Counted from the stretch's first letter, positions 7,646 through 14,855 are shown. The stretch: 15,328 nt of DNA from an uncultured Methylococcaceae bacterium (GCA_903903365.1 CAIUYS010000055.1:1-15328); one strand, 5' to 3'. Numbers and translations are program-made. Notes: a model not told the origin generated them from the sequence alone.

Positions 7646-7800
7646 AAATGGCTATCAAATTAAGCCGGGACATTTTTTTGTAGGGGCGGGCTTTACGCCT
7701 GCCCTTTAATGCCACGATGTTAGCAGGGCAACCGCAAGGGATTGCCCCTACAAGACAAAGATATCGTTACATAAAATGGCCATCCACGTAAGCCGGGACA
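7646..7800. repeat. Imperfect direct repeats around a palindrome cluster
   Basis: Two 27-bp segments, 7646-7672 and 7774-7800, match at 23 of 27 positions and both end in TAAGCCGGGACA. They enclose about 100 bp that contains the REP-like pair at 7678-7753. The second copy is also one arm of the hairpin at 7784-7840. The arrangement suggests a local duplication or insertion of a small non-autonomous element. Confidence 0.5.
7678..7753. repeat. Paired REP-like palindromes (BIME-like)
   Basis: The outer ends are a perfect 10-bp inverted repeat, TTGTAGGGGC (7678-7687) and GCCCCTACAA (7744-7753). Inside are two hairpins: GGGCGGGC/GCCTGCCC (7684-7691, 7697-7704, one mismatch) and GGGCAA/TTGCCC (7726-7731, 7742-7747), the latter with an inner CC-GCAA-GG tetraloop. 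Two inverted REP units back to back are the usual form of a BIME. The palindrome at 2871-2890 shares the AGGGGCG core. Confidence 0.6.
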
Positions 7801-7840
7801 AGCAGTAAGGCTTAGCTTTAAACTGTCCTGCCTTATGTGG
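7784..7840. repeat. Long imperfect hairpin downstream of dapB
   Basis: Arms 7784-7800 and 7824-7840 pair over 17 positions with 14 matches; two of the three mismatches can form G-U pairs in one RNA strand. The loop is 23 nt. It lies 40 bp after the dapB stop. A T run is not placed right after the stem on the minus strand, so it may protect the dapB mRNA end or be part of the repeat cluster and not a true terminator. Confidence 0.45.
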
Positions 7841-7880
7841 GTAGTCTGGAAAATTGCCGGTCGGGTTAATTAATGGATTT

Positions 7881-8684
7881 TTACGAAAGCCCTAAAACAT
7901 CCTGCATATCGTAAAGTCCGTTGGTTTTGTCCTTCAACCAGACCGCCGCTCTAATCGCACCGTTGGCAAAAGTCATACGACTGGTGGCTTTATGGGTAAT
8001 TTCCACGCGCTCACCTTCATCTGCAAACATTACAGTATGTTCACCAACGATATCACCGGCGCGAATGGTTGAAAAACCAATGGTTTTTCTGTCCCGTTCA
8101 CCGGTAATGCCTTCGCGGCCATAAATAGCACAGTCTTTTAAATTCTGCCCCAAGGCATCGGCAATCACTTCACCCATACGTAAGGCGGTGCCTGACGGTG
8201 CATCAACTTTGTGCCGGTGATGCGCTTCTATGATTTCAATGTCGGTATAGTCGCCCATGACTTTAGCTGTCATTTCCAGCAATTTTAGCGCTAAATTGAC
8301 GCCTACACTCATATTGGGTGCAAGCACTATCGCCACGTCTTTAGCGGCCTCGGCAATCACCGCCTTTTGTGCATCGCTGTAACCGGTGGTGCCTATGATG
8401 ATTTTTTTACCGGCTTGCCGACAGGTTTCTATAAAAGCCATTGACGCGTCGGGACGGGTAAAATCAATAAGCACATCAAATTGATCAAGCACTGACGCTA
8501 AATCAGCAACGACTTTAATGCCCAGCGTTCCAATGCCTGCCAATTCACCGGCATCTTTGCCTATTGCATCACTACCGGGACGTGAAGCGGCAACGACGAG
8601 CGCTGTTTTATCAGCCAGCACCGCAGCCTTGATCAAGCAATGCCCCATTCGACCGGATGCGCCGACTACCGCAATACGTATCAT
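7881..8684 (-). CDS. dapB: 4-hydroxy-tetrahydrodipicolinate reductase DapB
   Basis: Cytoplasmic enzyme of the diaminopimelate/lysine pathway. It reduces 4-hydroxy-tetrahydrodipicolinate with NAD(P)H to tetrahydrodipicolinate. The product is 267 aa, close to the E. coli size. The N-terminal nucleotide-binding motif is GASGRMG (8-14), and GTTGYS lies at 98-103. The catalytic signature EAHHRHKVDAPSGTA (153-167) carries the histidine pair H155/H156, lysine K159 and the substrate-binding SGT. All key residues are present. The ATG at 8684 sits 3 bp after the dnaJ stop, with its SD (AGGA) inside the dnaJ end, so the two genes are translationally close. In many proteobacteria dapB is followed by carAB; here repeats and a terminator follow. 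Confidence 0.97.
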   Translation of the reverse strand: MIRIAVVGASGRMGHCLIKAAVLADKTALVVAASRPGSDAIGKDAGELAGIGTLGIKVVADLASVLDQFDVLIDFTRPDASMAFIETCRQAGKKIIIGTTGYSDAQKAVIAEAAKDVAIVLAPNMSVGVNLALKLLEMTAKVMGDYTDIEIIEAHHRHKVDAPSGTALRMGEVIADALGQNLKDCAIYGREGITGERDRKTIGFSTIRAGDIVGEHTVMFADEGERVEITHKATSRMTFANGAIRAAVWLKDKTNGLYDMQDVLGLS

Positions 8685-8687
8685 GAT

Positions 8688-9821
8688 TTATCCTGTCAGT
8701 TTGTCAAAAAAGGTTTTTACACCGTCAATCCAGGAATGTTCCTGGGGACTGTGTTGTTTACCGCCACTTGACAATGACTCGCCCAATTGTGCAATCAGTG
8801 CTTTTTGTTCTTTGGTCAGTTGCACCGGCGTTTCAATTTTTACTTTGCACAATAAATCACCTACCGGACCGCCTCTAACCTGTTTAACACCTTTGCCGCG
8901 CAATCTGAATGATTTTCCGCTTTGTGTTTCAGGCGGAATAGTCAGTTTTACTTCACCATCCAAGGTAGGCACTTGTATGACATCACCTAAACAGGCAGTC
9001 GTAAAATTGATGGGCACTTCACAATATAAGTTGGCGCCATCACGGGTAAAAATGTCATGATCTCTTACCCGGATCTCGATATAAAGATCACCGGACGGAG
9101 CACCACGTTCTCCGGCTTCGCCTTCTCCACTCAGGCGTATACGATCACCGGTATCGACACCCGCAGGGATTTTGGCCGACAAGGTTTTGGTTTCCTGAAC
9201 GCGTCCTTGACCGTTACATTTGCCACAGGGGTCTTTAATTTGTTTGCCGGTTCCTCGGCACGTAGGACAAGCCTGCTGTACAGAAAAGAAACCTTGCTGC
9301 ATACGGACTTGGCCATGACCATGACAGGTGGTGCAGATAATCGGACTTGAACCTTTTTTGGCGCCCGATCCCTTACACTCGCCACAACCGACCAGTACGG
9401 GAATACGAATTTTGGTTTCTGTTCCGGCAACCGCTTCTTCCAGGCTTATTTCCAGGTTATAACGTAAGTCAGAGCCACGCTGCGCACCGCCGCGTTGGCG
9501 TCCGCCGCCGCCTCCAAAAATATCGCCAAAGACATCGCCAAAAATATCACCGAAACCTTCGGCACCGGAACGCCCGCCGCCCATTGAAGGATCAACGCCG
9601 GCATGACCAAACTGGTCATAAGCGGAACGTTTTTTGGGGTCTGACAAAATTTCGTAAGCTTCTTTAATTTGCTTGAATTTAACTTCAGCAGCTTCGGGGT
9701 TGTCAGCGTTTCTATCAGGATGAAACTTCATCGCCATAGTGCGATAGCTTTTCTTGATTTCTGCATCACTGGCGTTTCTATCAACGTTGAGCAGTTTGTA
9801 AAAATCTTCTTTTGTGGCCAT
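8688..9821 (-). CDS. dnaJ: Chaperone DnaJ (Hsp40)
   Basis: Co-chaperone that brings unfolded clients to DnaK and stimulates its ATPase in the cytoplasm. It is 377 aa, standard for class A DnaJ. The J domain has HPD at 34-36. A Gly/Phe region spans about 79-113 (repeats of FGDIFGD). Four zinc-binding CxxCxGxG motifs lie at 146-153, 163-170, 185-192 and 199-206. The C-terminal substrate-binding and dimer domains follow. An AGGAG SD lies 11 nt before the ATG. The classic dnaK-dnaJ adjacency is broken here: two small genes and an intrinsic terminator lie between them. dapB follows after 3 bp. Confidence 0.98.
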   Translation of the reverse strand: MATKEDFYKLLNVDRNASDAEIKKSYRTMAMKFHPDRNADNPEAAEVKFKQIKEAYEILSDPKKRSAYDQFGHAGVDPSMGGGRSGAEGFGDIFGDVFGDIFGGGGGRQRGGAQRGSDLRYNLEISLEEAVAGTETKIRIPVLVGCGECKGSGAKKGSSPIICTTCHGHGQVRMQQGFFSVQQACPTCRGTGKQIKDPCGKCNGQGRVQETKTLSAKIPAGVDTGDRIRLSGEGEAGERGAPSGDLYIEIRVRDHDIFTRDGANLYCEVPINFTTACLGDVIQVPTLDGEVKLTIPPETQSGKSFRLRGKGVKQVRGGPVGDLLCKVKIETPVQLTKEQKALIAQLGESLSSGGKQHSPQEHSWIDGVKTFFDKLTG

Positions 9822-9882
9822 GTTTCAATCCGCTCCTAAAGGGTGCTCAGGAGATAAAGCATTGCTGCGAGGTTATAAGTAG

Positions 9883-9903
9883 CCGCGCACAATGAGGGCG
9901 CGG
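9883..9903. repeat. GC-rich hairpin in the dnaJ leader region
   Basis: A 6-bp perfect GC stem CCGCGC / GCGCGG with a 9-nt loop, between the DUF29 gene and dnaJ, about 62 bp before the dnaJ start. On the plus strand TTTTTT follows nine bases later; on the minus strand (the sense of dnaJ) no T run follows. It could be a leader structure on the dnaJ mRNA. Confidence 0.35.
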
Positions 9904-9972
9904 AATAAATGGGTTTTTTATTCTGCATCGTTCCTATGAGAAAACATCTGCATAACGATTTTTTAAAATGAA

Positions 9973-10416
9973 TCAACTATTCGTTTTATCAGGATAAAAA
10001 TTGTCGTCTAATAATTGGTTTTCGTTGTATGAACATTGTCTTGGAAAGCTGGATAGTCCGGTTTCTTTAACGGCAACTTCCCGAGCTTTAGGATAGGCCC
10101 TAAGCATGGCATCCGATATTTTATTCCTTAAGCTAGGGACATCTTCCAGTAAAAATGACACTTGCGCACGCTGTTCAATAATCGAGCTTAACCAGCTATT
10201 GCCTTGCATATCAGGCTGATATTGCCATTTTAACAAGTGCGCTATCAAAATAATAAGGCGACTAATTAACTCGCGCTCATCTTTTTTTGCCATGCCTTCC
10301 AGTTCTTCTATAAGATTAGCCGCATCAATTTCGTTGAATCGTGAGTCTTTTAGTAAGGCAACATGATGTTGTATCCATGAATAAAAGTCTTGTTCGTAGA
10401 GGGTTTGGATATTCAT
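9973..10416 (-). CDS. DUF29 family protein
   Basis: A 147-aa protein of the DUF29 family. Typical features are the start LYEQDFYSWIQHHVALLK, the NLIEELEGM helix and HLLKWQYQP, then the C-terminal ETGLSSFPRQCSY and LLDDNFYPD motifs. The family is all-helical, common in cyanobacteria and some proteobacteria, often in several copies per genome, and its function is unknown. An in-frame ATG six codons upstream (10434) has no SD, whereas the ATG at 10416 has AGGA 5 nt away, so 10416 is chosen. It sits between dnaK and dnaJ, 151 bp before dnaJ; a chaperone link is only suggested by position. DUF29 genes are often found as accessory insertions. Confidence 0.85.
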   Translation of the reverse strand: MNIQTLYEQDFYSWIQHHVALLKDSRFNEIDAANLIEELEGMAKKDERELISRLIILIAHLLKWQYQPDMQGNSWLSSIIEQRAQVSFLLEDVPSLRNKISDAMLRAYPKAREVAVKETGLSSFPRQCSYNENQLLDDNFYPDKTNS

Positions 10417-10492
10417 TAGCGTCCTGTCATACATAACAAAGTTGATTTACGCGTTAGCATAACCCAACTTTCATCTTTTAGTCATCAAGATA

Positions 10493-10517
10493 GAAACAGC
10501 GTTACAAACGCTGTTTC
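10493..10517 (-). terminator. Hairpin after the 72-aa gene
   Basis: A perfect 11-bp stem GAAACAGCGTT / AACGCTGTTTC (10493-10503, 10507-10517) with a 3-nt loop, beginning 11 bp after the stop of the 72-aa gene. On the minus strand the stem ends in TTTC and is followed by TATCTTG, a weak U tract, so termination may be partial. Confidence 0.5.
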
Positions 10518-10528
10518 ACTTTAAGGCT

Positions 10529-10747
10529 TCATTCGATCTTTGTAAGGAATCGATCTTTGTTTTTATTCCACCAACTGGCTTTGAGATCTTCATCAAGCTT
10601 TATTATATCGTCTTGAGTCACTTGGCTTTTGGAAATTAATTCCTTAATTCGCAAGATTTCAATAAATCTAATCAATTCGGGAACACTTAAAAATTCTTTG
10701 GAAAATGTTAAATTAACTATTTCGTTAGTGGTTTGACAGCTTAACAT
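10529..10747 (-). CDS. Hypothetical 72-aa protein
   Basis: Small, mostly helical, charged protein that I do not recognise with confidence. It begins MLSCQTTNEIVNLTF, has a central hydrophobic helix (FLSVPELIRFIEILRIKELI) and a C-terminal SWWNKNKDRFL motif. Size and style recall small antitoxin-like proteins, but no toxin gene lies next to it and no motif proves this. SD support is weak (AGAG 8 nt before the ATG). A hairpin follows its stop and the dnaK terminator precedes it, so it appears to be its own unit or to lead into DUF29. The ordered amino-acid pattern makes a chance frame less likely, and no better gene overlaps it. Confidence 0.6.
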   Translation of the reverse strand: MLSCQTTNEIVNLTFSKEFLSVPELIRFIEILRIKELISKSQVTQDDIIKLDEDLKASWWNKNKDRFLTKIE

Positions 10748-10820
10748 TTTAGTGGCTCTGTTTTATTAGGGTAACCTTAGCTAAATCTATAAACAAGCAT
10801 CTTTCCCTGACGCTTCATGT

Positions 10821-10864
10821 AAAAAGCAGATTGAGACGAATATCTTCATCTCAACCTGCTTTTT
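10821..10864 (-). terminator. dnaK intrinsic terminator
   Basis: A 16-bp inverted repeat with one A-C mismatch, arms 10821-10836 and 10849-10864, loop 12 nt. The outer ends are AAAAAGCAG and CTGCTTTTT, so it has a U tract on either strand. It lies about 50 bp after the dnaK stop and should end the hrcA-grpE-dnaK transcript, uncoupling dnaJ. Confidence 0.88.
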
Positions 10865-10915
10865 ATTTCAATTCACCGTTAAAAAAATCAGGAGAATTAA
10901 TGCTGCCGGTTTGCG

Positions 10916-12841
10916 TTAGTCTTTTTTGACTTCTTCAAATTCAGCATCAACTACACTGTCATCGGCTTCGTGATGATGTGATGAACCACTATCATGATGG
11001 GCTTCGCCCCCTTCAGCGCCGGCTTTTTGTGCATAAACGCGTTCAGCCAGTTTACCTGATAATTCGGTTAAGTCATTGGTTTTAGCTTCAATGGCGTCTT
11101 TATCATCACCTTTAACCGCTTCTTTCAATGCTTCAATCGCGTGTTCAATGCTGGTTTTTTCTTCGTCACCAACTTGGTCAGCCAATTCTTTTAAAGATTT
11201 TTCAGTGGCATGAATCATTCCATCCGCATGATTGCGGGCATGGACTAATTCAGTCAACTTGCGATCTTCATCAGCATGGGCTTCAGCATCTTTAATCATG
11301 CGATCAACTTCATCATCTGACAAACCACTGGAGGCTTTAATAACAATCGATTGTTTTTTACCGGTTGCCTTGTCTTTAGCCGATACGTTTAAAATGCCGT
11401 TGGCATCAATATCAAAAGACACTTCAATTTGTGGAACACCGCGTGACGCTGGTGGAATATCCGCCAAATCAAAACGACCCAGTGATTTATTAGCTGACGC
11501 TTTTTCACGTTCACCTTGCAATACATGAATGGTCACGGCAGTTTGATTGTCGTCGGCAGTAGAAAAGACCTGCGCTGCATTGGTTGGAATGGTGGTATTT
11601 TTTTCAATCAACTTGGTCAAAATACCGCCCATTGTTTCAATACCCAGAGACAACGGAATAACGTCCAGCAACAATACATCTTTAACATCACCTGACAAAA
11701 CACCTGCCTGAATCGCAGCGCCCAACGCGACCGCTTCATCGGGGTTGACGTCTTTACGGGGTTCTTGACCAAAAATGCTTTTAACCATTTCTTGCACTTT
11801 CGGCATACGGGTTTGACCGCCCACCAAAATTACATCATTGATTTCTGATGCTTTAAGACCTGCGTCTTTAAGCGCCATTTCACAAGGGCCTTTAGTACGG
11901 TTAATCAGTTCTTCAACCAAAGATTCCAACTTGGCGCGGGTCAACTTAACATTTAAATGCTTGGGGCCAGACGCATCAGCAGTAATGTAAGGCAAGTTAA
12001 CATCGGTTTGTTGGCTTGAAGACAATTCGATCTTGGCTTTTTCTGCCGCTTCTTTTAAACGCTGCAGTGCCAAAGGATCATTGTGAACATCTACGCCACT
12101 TTCTTTTTTAAATTCAGCGGCAAGAAACTCAATAACTCTTGAGTCAAAATCTTCGCCACCCAAGAAAGTGTCACCATTGGTTGATAATACTTCAAATTGA
12201 TGTTCGCCATCAATTTCAGCAATTTCAATGATGGAAATATCAAAAGTACCGCCACCCAAATCATAAACGGCAATTTTGGTATCGCCTTTAGGCTTGTCCA
12301 TACCAAATGCCAATGCAGAGGCAGTGGGCTCGTTAATGATACGTCTAACTTCCAAACCGGCAATACGACCTGCATCTTTAGTGGCTTGACGTTGTGAGTC
12401 ATTAAAATAAGCAGGAACAGTAATAACCGCTTCGGTTACTGCTTCGCCTAAATAAGCTTCGGCGTCTTTTTTTAATTTCATTAAAATGCGGGCTGAAATT
12501 TCTGGCGAGGCCATTTTTTTGCCATGCACTTCTACCCATGCATCACCGTTTTCTGCTTCAACGATTGAATAAGGTACCATTTTGATGTCTTTTTGTACGA
12601 CATCATCTTTAAAACGACGACCGATCAAACGTTTAATGGCAAACAGGGTGTTTTTTGGATTGGTAACCGCTTGGCGTTTTGCCGACTGGCCTACCAACAC
12701 TTCATCATCACTGCTAAAAGCAATAATGGAAGGCGTAGTACGCGCACCTTCACTATTTTCAATTACTTTTGCTACGCCGTTTTCCAACACAGCAACACAC
12801 GAGTTGGTTGTTCCTAAATCTATGCCAATTATTTTAGCCAT
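10916..12841 (-). CDS. dnaK: Chaperone DnaK (Hsp70)
   Basis: Cytoplasmic ATP-driven chaperone that works with GrpE (nucleotide exchange) and DnaJ. It is 641 aa, full length. The N-terminal ATPase domain shows GIDLGTTNS (6-14), the phosphate loop DLGGGTFD (194-201) and the VILVGGQTRMP motif. The substrate-binding domain and helical lid follow, ending in the conserved VVDAEFEEVKKD. The tail just before this holds histidines at 615-616 and 622-624, a small His-rich linker. The ATG at 12841 has GGAG 6 nt upstream. It lies 77 bp after grpE, and that gap contains a sigma-32 type promoter. An intrinsic terminator follows. Confidence 0.99.
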   Translation of the reverse strand: MAKIIGIDLGTTNSCVAVLENGVAKVIENSEGARTTPSIIAFSSDDEVLVGQSAKRQAVTNPKNTLFAIKRLIGRRFKDDVVQKDIKMVPYSIVEAENGDAWVEVHGKKMASPEISARILMKLKKDAEAYLGEAVTEAVITVPAYFNDSQRQATKDAGRIAGLEVRRIINEPTASALAFGMDKPKGDTKIAVYDLGGGTFDISIIEIAEIDGEHQFEVLSTNGDTFLGGEDFDSRVIEFLAAEFKKESGVDVHNDPLALQRLKEAAEKAKIELSSSQQTDVNLPYITADASGPKHLNVKLTRAKLESLVEELINRTKGPCEMALKDAGLKASEINDVILVGGQTRMPKVQEMVKSIFGQEPRKDVNPDEAVALGAAIQAGVLSGDVKDVLLLDVIPLSLGIETMGGILTKLIEKNTTIPTNAAQVFSTADDNQTAVTIHVLQGEREKASANKSLGRFDLADIPPASRGVPQIEVSFDIDANGILNVSAKDKATGKKQSIVIKASSGLSDDEVDRMIKDAEAHADEDRKLTELVHARNHADGMIHATEKSLKELADQVGDEEKTSIEHAIEALKEAVKGDDKDAIEAKTNDLTELSGKLAERVYAQKAGAEGGEAHHDSGSSHHHEADDSVVDAEFEEVKKD

Positions 12842-12889
12842 TGAATGCTCCAGACTGAATTTGTATAAAAAATGTAAAAGTTAGGGTCG

Positions 12890-12919
12890 ATATGGGGGCT
12901 GTTTTAAAGTGTTCAAGCC
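12890..12919 (-). promoter_or_regulatory. Sigma-32 (RpoH) type heat-shock promoter for dnaK
   Basis: On the minus strand the -35 side reads GGCTTGAA (12912-12919) and the -10 side CCCCATAT (12890-12897), 14 nt apart. This fits the known RpoH pattern (GGCTTGAA, 13-15 nt, CCCCATNT). The first G of the -35 element is the last base of the grpE TAG stop (12919-12921). It would give dnaK its own heat-shock start about 40 bp before the ATG. Confidence 0.82.
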
Positions 12920-13533
12920 TACGCATTATCTTCTGACGGTTTTTCTGCGGCTTTTGCCACCACGACCATCGCGGGTCTTAGTAAACGTCCATTCAGGACA
13001 TAACCTTTTTGAAACACGTTAACGACGGTATTGGGTTCTGCACCTTCTACTTCTTGCATCATCATCGCTTGATGGTGTTCCGCGTTAAAAGGTTGTCCCA
13101 AAGGATCAATGGCAACGATATTAAATTTTTCAAACAAGGCTTCAAACTGTTTAATCGTTAAGTCACTGCCTTCCCTGAATTTTTTTACGTCCTCGCTATC
13201 GCCGGTTGCCGCTTGCAAGCCCAAAACCAGACTGTCAAATACCGGCAGTAAGGCTTTGCCAAAACTGGTTAAGGCAAATTTATGGGCATCTTCCAGATCC
13301 TTTTGAGTTCTTCTTCTCAGGTTTTCCATTTCCGCCTGGGTGCGAACGGCTTTATCCCAAGACTCGTGCGCTTTTTGTTTGGCTTCTTCCAGTTCTTGTT
13401 TCAGCTCTTCAATGGTATATTCATGCTCGCCCACTTCAGTGTGTGCGTGCTCTTCATTGACGATTTCAGTTTCAGCCCCTGATTCAACAGCACTATCAAC
13501 CTGCGATTCAGGTGTTTCCTGATCAATACTCAT
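12919..13533 (-). CDS. grpE: Nucleotide exchange factor GrpE
   Basis: Homodimeric cytoplasmic factor that releases ADP from DnaK. It is 204 aa, the family length. An acidic N-terminal tail (about 1-38) is followed by the long coiled-coil helix (ELKQELEEAKQKAHESWDKAVRTQAEMENLRRRTQKD), the four-helix part, and the C-terminal beta domain with the family signature PFNAEHHQAM and GYVLNGRLLRPAMVVVAK. The ATG at 13533 has AAGGAA 9 nt upstream. It lies 65 bp after hrcA and 77 bp before dnaK, so it is read from the hrcA promoter under CIRCE control, with an extra start for dnaK inside the gap. Confidence 0.98.
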   Translation of the reverse strand: MSIDQETPESQVDSAVESGAETEIVNEEHAHTEVGEHEYTIEELKQELEEAKQKAHESWDKAVRTQAEMENLRRRTQKDLEDAHKFALTSFGKALLPVFDSLVLGLQAATGDSEDVKKFREGSDLTIKQFEALFEKFNIVAIDPLGQPFNAEHHQAMMMQEVEGAEPNTVVNVFQKGYVLNGRLLRPAMVVVAKAAEKPSEDNA

Positions 13534-13598
13534 CTTTTTGGTTCCTTAACTCTAGTGGTGGTAACGCGCTTAAATGCACAAAGAAATATTGTTACTTA

Positions 13599-14654
13599 TC
13601 ATGGGGTCGATGTTTTTGGATTCAAGGCTGCACCTAATAATTTTGCTGTCACATCGATAAACGGAATGATTTTTTCGTAAGCCATGCGCGTTGGCCCGAT
13701 AACGCCGAGCACGCCGACTACTTCGTCATTAACCGAATAAGAAGAAGTAACCAGACTGCAATGATCAAAGGCCTGATAACCGGATTCTTCGCCGATAAAA
13801 ATCTGCACCCCTTCGGCTTTCATGGATTGATCCAGCAAATGAATCACATCCTGCTTTTGACTAAACGCTTCAAACAGTTTCTTTAAATGATTCCGGTCTG
13901 ACAACTCGGAAAAACCCATTAGATTGGTTTCCCCCGCCAGCACATAATCATCTTGCTCGTCGCCCGATTCAAACGTCAATTGCGCCATCTTAATCGCATC
14001 CAGCATCGCCTGATTCATGCGTTCCTGATCCGCTTGCAGCTCTTTTAAAACGGCAGCACGCACTGCGGTCAGGCTATGGCCGCAATAAATTGAATTAAGA
14101 TACGCGCCCGCCTGTTGCAATTCAGAAGCACCAAATGCTTTGTCGGTATGAATTACTTTGTTATGAACTTCCTGTTCGTTGGTAACAAAAATAACCAGTA
14201 CGCGCTGATGCGATAAAGGCAAAAATTCAATATGTCGCAAGCAGACCAGCTCTCTTCTGGGTAGCGTGACTACGCCGGCCATTTGGGTAAGATCGGCAAT
14301 CAATCTTGACGCAGCCCCGATCATGGTGCCGGCGTCTTCATTTTCCGACAAGCCTTCATATAGCCTCGCCAACTCTTTTGTATCCAACGGTTTAACCGTT
14401 AACAAGCTGTCGACAAACAAGCGATAACCGCTGACGGTCGGTACGCGCCCCGCTGACGTATGCGGTGAATGAATCAGCCCCAGTTCTTCCAGATCCGCCA
14501 TCACATTGCGAATGGTTGCAGGGCTTAAGTTTAGCGCCGAATCGGTTGACAACACCCTGGAACCCACTGGCTGGCCATCACTGATATAACGTTCAACCAA
14601 CGTTTTTAATAACTGCAACGACCGTTCATTTAAATTTCGGATACCCTTACGCAC
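13599..14654 (-). CDS. hrcA: Heat-inducible transcription repressor HrcA
   Basis: DNA-binding repressor of heat-shock genes that binds CIRCE and needs GroE for activity. With the GTG at 14654 it is 351 aa, the usual size. The N-terminal winged-helix part contains the conserved RNLNERSLQLLKTLVERYI, SPATIRNVMADLEELGLI and PHTSAGRVPTVSGYRLFVD; the GAF-like ligand part and YNDEVVGVLGVIGPTRMAY-type C-terminus follow (here SVNDEVVGVLGVIGPTRMAY). The frame is open up to a GTG at 14684, but that start would lie inside the CIRCE operator; GAGG 5 nt before the GTG at 14654 supports the shorter form. A GTG at 14660 is also possible. It heads hrcA-grpE-dnaK and represses its own transcription. Confidence 0.95.
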   Translation of the reverse strand: MRKGIRNLNERSLQLLKTLVERYISDGQPVGSRVLSTDSALNLSPATIRNVMADLEELGLIHSPHTSAGRVPTVSGYRLFVDSLLTVKPLDTKELARLYEGLSENEDAGTMIGAASRLIADLTQMAGVVTLPRRELVCLRHIEFLPLSHQRVLVIFVTNEQEVHNKVIHTDKAFGASELQQAGAYLNSIYCGHSLTAVRAAVLKELQADQERMNQAMLDAIKMAQLTFESGDEQDDYVLAGETNLMGFSELSDRNHLKKLFEAFSQKQDVIHLLDQSMKAEGVQIFIGEESGYQAFDHCSLVTSSYSVNDEVVGVLGVIGPTRMAYEKIIPFIDVTAKLLGAALNPKTSTP

Positions 14655-14677
14655 ACACACCTCAATTAAAGCAAAAA

Positions 14678-14704
14678 TTAGCACTCCATTACACCGAGTG
14701 CCAA
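14678..14704. promoter_or_regulatory. CIRCE operator (HrcA binding site)
   Basis: TTAGCACTC-N9-GAGTGCCAA on the plus strand. It matches the CIRCE consensus TTAGCACTC-N9-GAGTGCTAA at 17 of 18 arm positions. It lies 5 bp downstream of the -10 box of the hrcA promoter and 23 bp before the hrcA GTG, so bound HrcA would cover the transcription start. Confidence 0.95.
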
Positions 14705-14709
14705 TCGGG

Positions 14710-14738
14710 AAAATATCAGCTCACTAGCCGTTTGTCAA
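14710..14738 (-). promoter_or_regulatory. Sigma-70 promoter of hrcA-grpE-dnaK
   Basis: Minus-strand TTGACA (14733-14738), 17-bp spacer, TATTTT (14710-14715). The -35 is a perfect consensus hexamer and the spacing is ideal. CIRCE begins 5 bp after the -10 box, the usual layout for HrcA-repressed housekeeping promoters. Confidence 0.85.
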
Positions 14739-14791
14739 TAAAGGCTAAATGACTTGAGTGTTAAAAAACCTGACAATCTCCTTTTAACTTT

Positions 14792-14855
14792 CGAAAAGTA
14801 ACGGCTTTTTCGTAATTATTCAGTCCCTTTTTGAAAAAGAGGGACAATGCCGTTA
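14792..14855. other. Structured intergenic segment with interlocking pairings
   Basis: An imperfect hairpin CGAAAAG / CTTTTTCG (14792-14798, 14805-14812) has a loop, TAACGG, that together with the next base (TAACGGC, 14799-14805) is complementary to GCCGTTA at 14849-14855. Between them GTCCC (14823-14827) pairs with GGGAC (14841-14845). The segment lies upstream of the hrcA promoter and no gene covers it. A pseudoknot or alternate folding is possible if it is transcribed. Confidence 0.3.

Noticed and set aside
8518..9060. 180-codon plus-strand frame across the dnaJ-dapB junction
   Set aside because: It is antisense to two well-supported genes and its length reflects their codon use.
9908..9916. 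Sigma-32 -10-like CCCATTT before dnaJ
   Set aside because: No CTTGAA-like -35 lies 13-16 bp upstream on the minus strand, so a heat-shock promoter for dnaJ is not supported.
10438..10471. 7-bp inverted repeat AAAGTTG/CAACTTT before the DUF29 gene
   Set aside because: Short arms with a 20-nt loop, no promoter context that makes an operator convincing.
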